Assembly (NCBI RefSeq): GCF_030052815.1
Contig: NC_079502.1
Coordinates: 37,564,050 to 37,628,049, forward strand
Reading direction: 5' to 3'
DNA: 64,000 nt
Origin: Hevea brasiliensis
Lineage: Eukaryota > Streptophyta > Magnoliopsida > Malpighiales > Euphorbiaceae
This document shows positions 33,272 through 44,800 of this stretch, piece by piece; the first letter of the stretch is position 1, and each line of letters begins with the position of its first letter. Both the position numbers and the translations under genes were made by a program. The notes beneath the pieces were generated by a model that saw nothing but the letters and a program-made list of their open reading frames with translations, was not told where the DNA came from and did no database searches.

Positions 33272-34032
33272 GTCCTTGAGGATATGCTGAGGAGTTGTGT
33301 CATTGAGTTTGAGGGAAATTGGGATAGATACCTCCCATCGCGTAATTTGCATACAACAATAGCTACCAAGCTAGTATCCAAATGGCCCCGTATGAAGCAC
33401 TGTATGGGAGAAAATGTAGAACTCCAGTGTGCTGGACTGAATTGGGTGAAGATAAACTGGTAGGGCCAGACCTGGTGAAACAGACTGAGGAGAAGGTAAA
33501 GATAATCAAAGCCAATCTGAAAGTTGCCTCAGACAGACAGAAATCTTATGCCGACCTGAAGAGAAAAGAAATAGAATATGTGGTTGGCGATAAAGTGTTC
33601 CTCAAGGTGTCACCGTGGAAGAAAGTGCTGAGGTTTGGAAGAAAAGGTAAATTAAGCCCTAGGTTCATTGGCCCATATGAAGTCATTGAACGTGTGGGTC
33701 CAGTGGCCTATAGGCTAGCTTTACCACCAAAGCTAGACAAGATCCACAATGTGTTCCACGTGTCCATGCTCAGGAGATACCGCTTAGATCCTTCACATGT
33801 CATCTCCAGAGAAGAAATTGAAATACAGCCGGATTTGACATATGAGGAAGAACCTCTACGGATCCTAGCTCGAGAAGTAAATGAATTAAGGAACAAGCAG
33901 ATTCCACTGGTGAAAGTGCTTTGGAGGCACCACAACACCGAGGAGGCAACTTGGGAAAGTGAAGAAACGATGAGGCAACAGTTCCCTCAACTGTTTGCAT
34001 CAGGTAAATTTCGAGGACGAAATTTAAATTAG
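33272..34032 (+). pseudogene. B2 integrase C-terminus and chromodomain
   Basis: It starts 'VLEDMLRSCVIEFEGNWDRY'. A disturbed patch at 33336-33352 shifts the frame, and the following Met-led stretch from 33382 is open for 216 codons: '[18 protein letters not shown]', 'GDKVFLKVSPWKKVLRFGRK', 'LSPRFIGPYEVIERVGPVAY', 'KIHNVFHVSMLRRY' and the chromodomain 'LVKVLWRHHNTEEATWESEE', ending at TAG 34030-34032, whose last two bases are the first two of the polypurine tract. This is the only uninterrupted integrase C-terminus plus chromodomain in the window. Confidence 0.93.
34006..34025 (+). other. Hairpin beside the B2 polypurine tract
   Basis: AAATTTCG-AGGA-CGAAATTT, a perfect inverted repeat over the last sense codons, 5 bp before the polypurine tract. 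Confidence 0.75.
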
Positions 34033-34043
34033 AGGGGAAGAGT
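34031..34043 (+). other. Polypurine tract of B2
   Basis: AGAGGGGAAGAGT, immediately before the 3' LTR start at 34044. It overlaps the pol stop codon. Confidence 0.9.
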
Positions 34044-37000
34044 TGTAACACCCTCCCAGTAACCACTCCGTACATCCTACTGTTCCGGTGACCAGTGTTG
34101 GTCCGGACAGCTAGAATGTCCGGAAAAATATTTAAATTAAAGTCAGGAACCATAATTAACTCAAATATTAATAAGAAAAATTTAGTAAAAATTTTAGAAA
34201 TAAAATACAACCAAGTTAAACGAGCCGGTGCCCTAGCGATGGGTAACTGAGAGGAAGTTGCGGTTCTGAACGAGGAGCCCTAGACAGGAAAAATTATAAA
34301 ATAATTTTTGGGACTCCAGAGAAGGGTCATTGAGGTTCCTATGGCATTAGAATGCCAAGAAAATACCTAGAAAAATTTTTCAATCGGTACAGACAATTTT
34401 GACCCATTAAGCCAAACGGAGGGCATTTTGGTCATTTCACTTTCCGAGGTGATTTTTGGCCGACTTGTCCAGTTGATTAAATAATTAATATGACATAAAA
34501 TATGAATAAACATTATTAGAAATTAAATTGAACTTGAGTAGTGATGAAAAGAAAAGAAAAATCAAAGAAAAGCTTATTTATGACATCATGGTGATGTCAT
34601 TAAGAAATTATGACCAATCACAATTAAGCCATCCTTTGACTAACTATTAAAAGAGATAATTGAGACTAAGAAATAAAAGAAAAACCAGCAGCCACCCCCT
34701 TTCCCATTCCAGCCGAAATCCCTATCCTTTCTCCCTCCATTAATCTTCAATCAAAAGCTTGATTTTTCCCTTGTTTACACCACAAAATCCTAACTTCTCT
34801 TCATTAAAGCTTTACCCCACATCTTAAACAAGCTCTTTGCAGCCAACAAGAGGAAAGAAATTGAAGTTTGGGGCTTGGAAAAATTCTGCCACTTGAGGTT
34901 AGTGCACCTATATCCATTAAACTCTTTATTTTCATGGTTTGGGACTTGAAACTAGTAAGAATTGTGATTTAAATTAACAAAAACTTATGTGTATAACATC
35001 TTGAATTTCAGCTGCCCTAGCTATGGAATAGGGGGAAGTGTTTTGATGAGCCTAGAGTGAAATAGAAACCATGTTGAAGTGATAAACATATGAGCAATGC
35101 ATTGGTAGCTACTAAGATACATGGCATAAACCATGAATTTGAATTAGGGTTTGGAAAGGTGAAAATGTGACTTGGCTTAAGAAATTATTAGAGAGCATTT
35201 TAATGGTCAATTAGTGACCATTTTAGGTAATTTGACCAACAAAGGGACTGAAAAATAGGATTCCAAAGTGAGGTTGCAGGCTGCCCTAGGATAGCAGCAG
35301 AGGGACTAAAAATTCAGTCCACTTTCACTGCCATAACTTGGGCTGTGTTGATCCAATTGGTGTTTGGCCAATTGGACATGAAACTAGGCTTATAAAGGCA
35401 CATTTTTGCTGAAGAAACCATGCCCAAAAGACCAAGGCAAGAGGACCAAAACTTGGCCCCAATCCGGATACCCTGAACTGATTCTGCAGAATTGACCAAA
35501 TGAACAGTGCCATAACTCACTGTAGATTTGGTCAATTGACCTGAAATTTTTACAGCAACAAGTTAAGACATAGAAAAACAACTTTCATGAAGGAACCTAC
35601 CCCAAATTATGGCCAGAACCCATCCAACCAAGTGACTCTAGTTACTATTCATGTTACTGTAGATATGGTCAATTCTGCAGATTGGTAATCCGGCCAGCTG
35701 TGGTTTTTGGACCATATCTAGAGTTACAAAACTCCAAATGGAGTGATTCAAAAAAAGAAATTCAACTAGACAAAATAAGGAACAACTTTCATGTTTTATA
35801 TTTCTTCAAATTCCCACAGTAACAGGGTCCAATGGAACAGTGAAGTTGACTCACCAAAACTGAAAATTCTGCTTGTGTTGGTTTAAACTTTGAAATGGTA
35901 TAAATGCTTAATGCCAACAAGTTTGGAATGCCAAATGTGGTATGTAGGGAGTGCCAAAGTCAATGTACATATTTTTATTCTAAAAGTCAACATTTTTGTT
36001 GACCAATAAGGTGAATAGTGACACCAAAACTTGAAATTCACAAATTAAAGAATTTAAAAGTTTCAAATGCCCTAGTATACCTAACAAGATTGGTTTGGAT
36101 AGTTTGGCATGCCAATAGGGTTCAGTTAGCAGTACTGCACATGGAAATATGCCATTCTGTGATTTCATGGCTTTTAGCCATTCTGACTTTGTATTGAGAC
36201 TTGGCCTTGTGCTTGATATTATTTACAGCTTGTTAGCTGTTTTGTTGCACACCAGGAGATGCATATGTGACCGATGGTGTGACGGCCCGAGGTACTAGGT
36301 ACCCAGTGCCAGTTTACCCGTTATCCAGTCCAGTTATCTAGTATAGGTTACTTGGGCAACTACATGAATGAAAGTGGACAAAGTAACGAAATGAATGGAT
36401 ATACAAATACAAAACAAACAAAACATCCACATGCAATACATATTTACTTCATGTTATTTCTTCTATTATATTATTGCACCACTAAGCATTATTGCTTAGC
36501 GCGTTGCTTTTGCCATGCGTAGGTACTGGAGATCCCGATCGTGAGCCCAGTAGACCACAGACTGGGTGAGTCCATCTGGTAGTTCTGCTCAGTGTCCGTG
36601 TCACCTCAACTTCTGCTGTGCATTGGTAGGCAATAGGTGTCATTTTGACATTTTGTGACTTAACTTTGTTTTTCTCCTATGTAATTAAACTTGTGTAATG
36701 TATATTGATGTTTATGTAAATTATGAAAATTGTACTTGTGAATGGAAATGTAAATGTTTACTTGTGATTTGTATGTGATCATCACATGTGATGGATGATT
36801 GAAAACTGGAATTGAAATGTTGTTGAGATCTTAATATTGAGAATTTGTTGATAAATTGAAGTTGGGATTGTTTGGAAATTATTTGGAAGTGTTTTTAAAC
36901 AGGTTCCAAAGAACTGTTTTCTCCATTTTTAGCCGGTACTCCGCCGGATTTTCTTTAAAATTTTCGGAACCCCAAATAAATAATAATTTCGATAAATGGC

Positions 37001-37131
37001 TTAAATAAATCATATTTCATAAATTAGCTTCAAAAACATGACACAAATTAAGTAAAGTATATTAGAGTGTGCCAGTACACCGTGTGGCATTACTTACTTG
37101 GGTATACTGTACACGGGTAAGGGGTGTCACA
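34044..37131 (+). repeat. 3' LTR of B2 (3088 bp)
   Basis: It runs from TGTAACACCCTCCCAG to GGGTGTCACA. Hairpin 1 is at 36482-36499, hairpin 2 at about 36500-36520 and palindrome at 36780-36793. The block AAGAACTGTTTTCTCC with AGCCGGTACTCCGCCGG is at 36909-36950. It preserves readings that are scrambled in the 5' LTR at 28198-28380 and 28560-28665, but is itself altered near 34260-34292, where the 5' LTR agrees with B1. Confidence 0.94.
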
Positions 37132-40100
37132 GGTGGGCACTATTTACAGGTGTTAAAAACCTTTTTGGACTGAAGTGAATTAGCTAACACATTTAGACTA
37201 TTAGTAATCTCTGTAAAAATTTTGGCAGAGTGCCCTCTGTATTTTGGATAAAACAGTTCTTCAGAAAATCTGTAAAAAGCACTTCATTATTTTCCTCAAT
37301 CTCAAACCCTAACAAAATTCAACACAATATGTTTTTCAACTCAATCCACAATAATTTTTCAAAGGCTGAGATAAAGAAATACAGTACAAATTTTACAAGC
37401 CAAAATAACTCATAATTTACTTTACAACTTCAATGTACAATTTTAATTTACAACTGCTGAAAACCAAAGACAATATGTATATACAGTGAACATACATTAC
37501 AGTACAAAATGCAAAATGTGGTATACTCATTATACCCGATAATCTCTCGCTGGATGTACTAGCAGCCTAGTATGCTGCCCTGTCCGTCTGTCTACCTGCG
37601 ACAGCAATGAAATGCTATCGTTGAGACAATGTCTCAGTGGGGCACAACATTTACCAAATACAACTTTAAATCACAATTCATAAATCATATAAATAGTGGA
37701 TACTTAAAATCATAGTTAAATTCAAGACAATAAATGTCACGAGGAATTTAAACTCTATTTCGTAATATCATAATAAATCTCATAGATCAAAACATAGTTA
37801 AATTCAAAAGACAGTGAATGTCAATAAGAATTTAAACTCCATTTCACAATTTCACAATACATATCAATAAATCACACACAGCTTAATCATGTTTCAAAGT
37901 TCAATTCGTCCCAAAAGTCGATGACTAATGAGGAATAACATATCTAGCTAGCAAAAATATGAGTACTCATTCAATTCGTCCTCAACAGGCACACACCTCA
38001 ACACTTCAGCCAGAGAGGGAATTCAATTCGTCTCACTAGACAAGCTAGTGAGGAATGCAATCAATATACATAATAGTTGTGGTTTCAAACCATTTCCAAT
38101 GCTTTTCAATCCATAAGTATCCATCAATATCATTCAAACAATTTTTCACAGTTTCAAACCATTTACAATGTTTTTCAAGCAATAAGTATCCATTCAAACA
38201 CATTTCCACAATTTAAAACAATAATATACAAATAGTCATAATTCATTTTAATTAAAAAATTCAAAAGAAATAGTTGTTGTGCACAAACTTCTGATAACTG
38301 TCTCCTGGTCTTGACTCAGTGTTTCCTTCCCTTTTCCTGAGTGTTTGCTAATTGAGAAACACAATTTGAAGTGTTTCAGTACTAAATTAAACTGTATCTA
38401 ACGATAATGCTTGATAAGTAATTCACTGAATGCTATTATTTGCTTAATCAACCTAATATATTGACCCTCGATGCATTCTAGGTAAATTAGGTTTTAATGT
38501 TACTAACATGTCACATTCGATAGTCTTTTAGGGTTGGTACATGTTACTAAGTTCAGTTCCGTGTATACTGCATTTTCTTGCAATTTGTTGGATTCCGGGA
38601 TACTAGTTTGACCTAGCCGGATGACTTAGTTCCCTTGGTTTTCGGGTTTTGGTCAAAACTACAAACTTGTAGATCTATGTCTTATTGCACGCGGGGCAAA
38701 ATTTTAGGTCATTCTGAGTTATGTAGACCAAGTTATGGTCATTTTACTATTGCTGGTCAAATTGCACCAAAATTGATCACTTTAGGTCACTTTAGGTCAT
38801 TTTTTGTTCGGCCAGTTTCTGGACCCGACCTTGTGCAAGCTGTTTGACTTGCTTATGGTCATTTTTGGGACTTAGTGTCTTCATAAGACTTGTAGATATG
38901 GGTCTTAACTATTCATGGTCAAAATTTCAGATCAATTGGACCTGTTTTGAGTGAGTTATGGCCTAAACACTAATTGCTGTCCAAATGGTCAGTTTTCAGG
39001 CCTTATTTGCACTTAATCCGGATTTGGTCATTTTTCAAGCTACCTTGCAAGCAGAATTTTGGTATGCTTCCTTCATGAAAGTTGGCACATTTTGTGCCTA
39101 GTTTCACCTCCAATTGCTCTCATACCAATTGGAGCCACACACTTAAAGTTCTAGGCCTAAAACACAAACTGCCTTATTGCATTTCTTTCATACACATCAA
39201 GGATCACTTTTAACACTCACCAAACTCAACATTCAAGCCAATTCTGGTTGTACCATAACCTAAACATAATTCACAACATATTATAGGTCATTTTGGCAGC
39301 TTACAATCACATTCAACATACACCATAAAGTGCAGAATTTGTCAAACTCAATTTACAACAATTCAAGCACCTAACCATAACACTTTTACATGTCCAACCT
39401 CACACCATCATATATACACTCAAACTGCCATAACATCCAACACAAGTCAACATTAATATACCATAAACCAAGCATGAATTCCAGCATTCTTCAAGAGTCA
39501 ACAAACTGCCGCAATGATACATTTACATTCCATTAATTTCCAAGCTTCAAAATTCAATACACATTTACATATACTAAGTATAATCACCCAAATAATTTCC
39601 TACACAATATACATTTAATCAATCCTTTAATTCACCATTTACAAGCAAAGATAAACTGTCTTCAAGGTGTTTACATGGCTACCAAAAGTACACTTCCCCC
39701 TTTACACATCAAACCTCAAAAATTTCTCCATAAATCAAACACCCATAACATCCTTACAAACTTTAACAAAGCAACAATCAAAAACACAAACTTACCCATT
39801 GATGAGGCTTGTTAAATCTTCACCAAAATCCCTTGAAATTAGTATCTACTTCTTCCTTGTGAGGTGGGGATCAAAATTAATGAAGACAAGTAAACAAAAT
39901 TTAGCTTGAAAATGGGTGTAAGGAGTCATGCATTTGGGCGGCCATGGGAGAAGCTTGGAAACTTCATTTCGGCAATGGGAGTGAATGAAGGTTAAAGATG
40001 AGTTTAGTGGATTTACATCTGCCCACTTAGTGAATTTTTAATTCCCATAGTGCTCCACTCATGCTAGGATAATCATTTAATAAATTTTAAGTGATAATTA

Positions 40101-40652
40101 CTCCATTTAGACTCCATTTTTGTTATTTACATTAGGTACCACTAAATTAATTTTTCATTATATTCTTCAAGTGTAATATTATTTATTTTTAATGTACATT
40201 TAGGTCAAAAGACAACTCGGGGTGTCAAATGACCACAATGCCCCTGTTCGGGTTGCATTCCTGATTTTTCGGTAACACCGGGTTTTGTCCGTTTTTCAAT
40301 TTCTCACTTTTCTTTATACTAATTAATTAATTTTTCTTTGATATTTCTAATGATATTTATACTTCAAAAAATATTTATTTGAGTCTTAAAAAAATTTTCC
40401 AGGGTTCCCCGCGGTCCAAGGCTAGTCAACGGTCCACGCCGTGACTTCCTGGTGCGGTCACCCATCGCTAGGGTTCTCGGCTCAATTAACTTTGTTGCAT
40501 TTCTTTACTATTATTTTTCCTTTGTTTTTCTTGTATTTCATTATTTTATGTCTCCTCACTCATAACGAAGTGTAGTTCTAGGCATCCTAGCTGTCCGGAC
40601 AATAATGGTCACTGAAACAGTAGAACGCACTACCGAACATAGGGGTGTTACA
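37132..40652 (-). repeat. A1 5' LTR, outer part
   Basis: It resumes after the GGTGG duplication with 'GCACTATTTACAGG' and continues to GGGGTGTTACA at 40652, followed by CATGG. It matches 897-4425 closely. The tandem hairpin is at 37599-37637. The open frames here (37230-37415, 38635-38847, 39667-39909) are also seen in the 3' LTR with changes and lack known domains. Confidence 0.93.
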
Positions 40653-41646
40653 CATGGCATGATGCCTGGCTAACCAATCCATGCCCAAGATGATATCATA
40701 ATCTCTGAAGGGCATTTCAATGAAATCACATAGAAAACTGTGTCCTTGGATCACCAAATGACAATCCCTATACATTTTATTAACCCTAACCTCCTATCCT
40801 AACGGACTTGTTACTAGCACCTCAAAGTCCATTTTGTACATGGAACAGCAATGCAATCAATGATGCTAGCACTCACATAAGAATGGGTAGAACCTGGATC
40901 AAATAACACAAACACATCTTGATTAAAAGTTAAGAAGGTACCAGCCACAACACCATATGTCTCGGCCTCTTCTCTCTGTCTCATTGCATAGATTCTGACT
41001 GGAGCACTATCTTGCTCTGAATGTTTCACTGTGCCTTGGCTGCCTGCTGGGCTACCTCTAACCCTGCCTCTACCTCTGCTGGGTGGTTGTGAACTTCTGG
41101 TGACAGGGCTCTGAACTGACCCTTCTGCAGTATTAGGAGGTGGTCCAACTCTGCGACTACTGGTGCAGTCCTTGGCAAAATGTCCTATGCCTCCGCAGTT
41201 ATAACAGGCTCCTATGGCCTTGTAGCATACCCCACCATGATTTCTACCACAAGTTTCGCATTGGCAGGGAGGGTAGGAACTTCTAGTTGTTCGATAACTA
41301 GACTTTGGTGGTCTCTGTCTTGATGACCCACCTCTGTTATATCCCTGATCTCAGGGCTCATCATATTCTTTTCTCTTTCTCAAATTACTGCTTGAGCTCT
41401 GACCCATAGGTTTCTCCCTCTTCTCTATTTCATGTTCCCCTTGTGGGGTTGGGTCTGTACTTGGGCTTGGGCTGACAGATTATCAACTATTTATTGGAAG
41501 AAAGTGGCCATTTGTTGGGCCATTTGTGCAGTAATTTGTACCGGTAAAACTAGTACAGTCGGGCCTTCGACACTTTGTGGAGCTGGGGCCTCAACTTGTA
41601 CCTCATCCTCTATCGGTTGATCGACTGAACGATCACTCTCTTCCAT
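40653..41646 (-). pseudogene. A0 gag and protease remnant, capsid deleted
   Basis: Gag starts at ATG 41646-41644 ('MEESDRSVDQPIEDEVQVE') and stops at TAG near 41491 after 'QQMATFFQ'. Compared with A1, the whole capsid core (EAEQWLERM to SVAEYEREF) is missing. What follows is a Ser/Arg-rich stretch and two intact zinc knuckles, 'CETCGRNHGGVC' and 'CYNCGGIGHFAKDC' (about 41160-41275). The protease shows '[18 protein letters not shown]', a frameshift near 40840, and 'YDIILGMDWLARHHAM' at the junction with A1. The rest of the gene is at 1-758. Confidence 0.88.
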
Positions 41647-41815
41647 AGTCAATTCGAGGATCTTAGACCTCCTGAACAATTAACACAAGGAGATTTCCAC
41701 CCGTTAGTGAATATTTATAATGTAATATACTGTATGTATCAAACAATGATATTGAGCAGTTGTACTATGAAGAAAGAATATTTAAATTACAGGTGAAAAC
41801 AAAATTTAAAAACTT

Positions 41816-41827
41816 GCTCTGATACCA
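41816..41827 (-). other. Primer binding site of A0
   Basis: The sense strand reads TGGTATCAGAGC, 8 bp inside the 5' LTR starting at 41836. Confidence 0.92.
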
Positions 41828-41835
41828 CTAAAACA

Positions 41836-44800
41836 TGTCACAACCTACCCCTCTGTAAGGCATAACATGATCCCGTAGTATACCTAATGAATTACCAACT
41901 TCGTCTACTGATAACCCATTAAATACACTACAAGGGATTTTAAAACTTTTCTTACTTCTTTTTACAGTGGTGAGCACTATTTACAGGTGTTAAAAACCTT
42001 TTTAAACTGAAGTGAAACAGCTAACGCATTTGGACTATTAGGGATTTCTATAAAAATTTTGGCAGAGTGCTATCTGTATTTTGAACAAAACAGTTCTTCA
42101 GAAAACCTGTAAAAAAGCACTTCAATATTTTTCTCAATCTCAAACTCCAACATATTTCAACACAATAAGTTTTTCAACTCGAATCCACAATAATTTTTCA
42201 AAGACTGAGATAAAAGAAATACAGTATAATTTTTTACAAAACAAAATAACTCATAATTTATTTTACAACTTCAATGTACAATTTTAATTTACAAGTGCTC
42301 AAAATCAAGAACAATATATACATACAGTGAACATACATTACAGTACAAAATGCAAAATGTGGTATACTCAATATACCCGATGATCTCTCGCTGAATGCAG
42401 TAACAGCCTAGTCTGCTACCCTATCCATCTGTCCACCTGCGATAGCAATAAAAAGCTATTGCTGAGACAATGCCTCAGTGGTGCACAACATTAACTAAAT
42501 ACAACTTTAAATCACAATTCATAAATCATATAAATGATGAATACGTAAAACCATAATTAATTTCAAGAAAATGAATGTCATAAGGAATTTAAACTCTATT
42601 TCACAATATCACAATAAATCTCAATAGTCAAAACATTGTTAAATTCAAAAGATAGTGAATGTCAATAAGAATTTAAACTCCATTTCACCAATTATCAAAG
42701 CTCATAATAACACAATTTAGTTAAATAATTTAAGAATATAGTGTTGCCAATTCATACACAACTTAAGCCATGACACAAATTTTCCGATCAATGCCGCGTT
42801 GTACACCACAACAAAACAATCACAACCCCACTAATCGAAATCAATGAGGAAGGAAGCTAGCTATATAATGAGTACTCATCCGATCACCTCAACTAATAAA
42901 CCAGAGAGGGAGAAAAATAAACGATCACAACCCCATAAATGGAGAAGGAATGATGTGATACTGTCATGCTAATTGTGAACACAAAATCAATTCCAAACAT
43001 TTTATTCAAATGATTCATGAGAACCCAATAAATTTCCAAAGTCATAATTTCATTCACAAAATGGCAACACAATTCATAATTAACATCAATTTTCACAAAT
43101 CACACTAAATCAATTTTTTCACAATTTCAAACCATTTACAATGCTTTTCAAGCAATAAGTATCCATTCAAACACATTTCCATAATTGAAAATAATAATAT
43201 ACAAATAGTCATAATTTATTTCAATTGAAAAATTCAAAAGAAATAACTGTTGTGCACAAACCTTTGATAACTGTATCCTGGCCTTGACTCAGTGTTTCCT
43301 TCCCTTTCCCTGAGTCTTTGCTAACTGAGAAACACAATTTGAAGTGTTTCAGTTCTCATTTAAACTATCTCTAACGATAATGCTTGATAATTAATTCACT
43401 GGATTCTATTACTTGCTTAGTCAGCCTAATATGTCGACTCTCGATGCATTCTAGGTAAATTAGGTTTTAATATTACTAATATGTCACATTTGATAGTCTT
43501 TTAGGGTTGGTACACGTTACTAAATTCAATTCCATGTATCTCGCATTTTCTTGCAATTTGTTGGATTCCGGGATACTAGTTTGACCTAGACGGACGACCT
43601 AGCTCCCTCAGTTTTCGGGTTTCAGTCAAAACTACAAACTTGTAGATCTATGTCTTGTTGCACGCGGGGTAAAATTTCAGGTCATTTTGAGTTATGTAGG
43701 CCAAGTTATGGTCATTTTACTATTGCTGGTCAAAATGCATCAAAATTGGTCACTTTAGGTCATTTTAGGTTCGGCCAGTTTTTGCACCCGAATTTGTGCA
43801 AGCTGTTTGACTTGCTTATGGTCATTTATGGGCTTTGGTGTCTTCATAACTTGTAGATATAGGTCTTAACTATTCATGGTCAAAATTTCAGGTCAATTGG
43901 ACCTGTTTTGAGTGAGTTATGACCAAAACACTAACTGCTGCCCAATTGGTCAATTTTCAGGCCTTAATCGCACTAATCCGGATTTGATCATTTTTCAAGC
44001 TACCTTACAAGCAGAATTTTGGCAAGCTTCCTTCATGAAAGTTGGCACATTTTGTGCCTAGTCTTACCTCCAATTGGTCTCATACCAATTGGAGCCACAC
44101 ACTTAAGGTTCAAAGCCCAAAATACAAACTGCCCTATTGTATTTTGTTCATACTCATCAAAGGTCACCTTTAACACTTACCAAACTTCACATTCATGCCC
44201 ATTCTGGTTTGTACCACAACCTAAACATATTATACCACATATTGTTGATCATTTTGGCAGCTTATAATCACAATCAACATACACCATAAAGTGCAGAATT
44301 TGTCAAATTCAATTACAACAATTTAATCACCTATTCATGCTCATTTACATGCCCAACCTCACACCATCACACATATACCCAAGCTGCCCTAACAACTATC
44401 ACAATTCAACATTAATATTCCATAATCCAAACATGAAATAACATCCTTATGGTTCACCAAACCAGGCTGCCAATTCATGCATTTACATTCCATTAATTTC
44501 GAAGCTTCAAAATTCAAATGCACATTCACATATACTAAGTATACATCACCCAATAATTTCCTACACACCTAAACATTTAATCAATCCTTTAATCTACCAT
44601 TTACAAGAAAAAATAAACTGTCTTCAAGGAGTTTCCATGGCTGCCAAAAATACAGCTCTCCCTTTAAACATCAAACCTCAAAATTCTTTCCACAATTCAA
44701 GTACCCATAGCATCCACACAAACTTTAATGAAGCAAGCATCAAAAATACATACTTACCACTTTTGAAATTCTTCAAAACCTCACCAAAACTTAAATTTCT

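Larger units (their letters stand above)
26099..37131 (+). mobile_element. Full-length Ty3/gypsy chromovirus B2 (11.0 kb)
   Basis: The ends are TGTAACACCCTCCCG and GGGTAAGGGGTGTCACA. The target duplication GGTGG (26094-26098 and 37132-37136) lies inside A1's 5' LTR, where other family A LTRs read a continuous 'CAGTGGTGAGCACTATT'. Order: 5' LTR (26099-29191), primer site (29197), gag-pol (29319-34032), polypurine tract (34031-34043), 3' LTR (34044-37131). Orientation is opposite to B1. LTR lengths are 3093 and 3088 bp. They are similar, but some differences cluster in odd GC-rich patches (see findings). The coding sequence is one gag-pol frame broken by several shifts and stops. Confidence 0.95.
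759..40652 (-). mobile_element. Full-length Ty3/gypsy chromovirus A1, host of three later insertions
   Basis: The ends are TGTCACACCC at 759 and GGGGTGTTACA at 40652. They are flanked by the 5 bp target duplication CATGG (754-758 and 40653-40657). The flanks join to restore a continuous family A protease reading, so A1 inserted into A0. The order on the minus strand is 5' LTR (40652-37132 plus 26098-25961), primer site (25952-25941), gag, protease, RT, RNase H, integrase, chromodomain, polypurine tract (4440-4426) and 3' LTR (4425-759). It is broken by B1 (7414-19994), a solo LTR (21267-25331) and B2 (26099-37131). Subtracting these and their duplications leaves an element of about 13 kb. It lacks one uninterrupted frame, so it is not autonomous now. 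Confidence 0.93.

Noticed and set aside
41030..41490. A separate small Arg/Ser-rich protein gene
   Set aside because: It aligns to the nucleocapsid tail and zinc knuckles of A1 gag. It is the residue of a capsid deletion.
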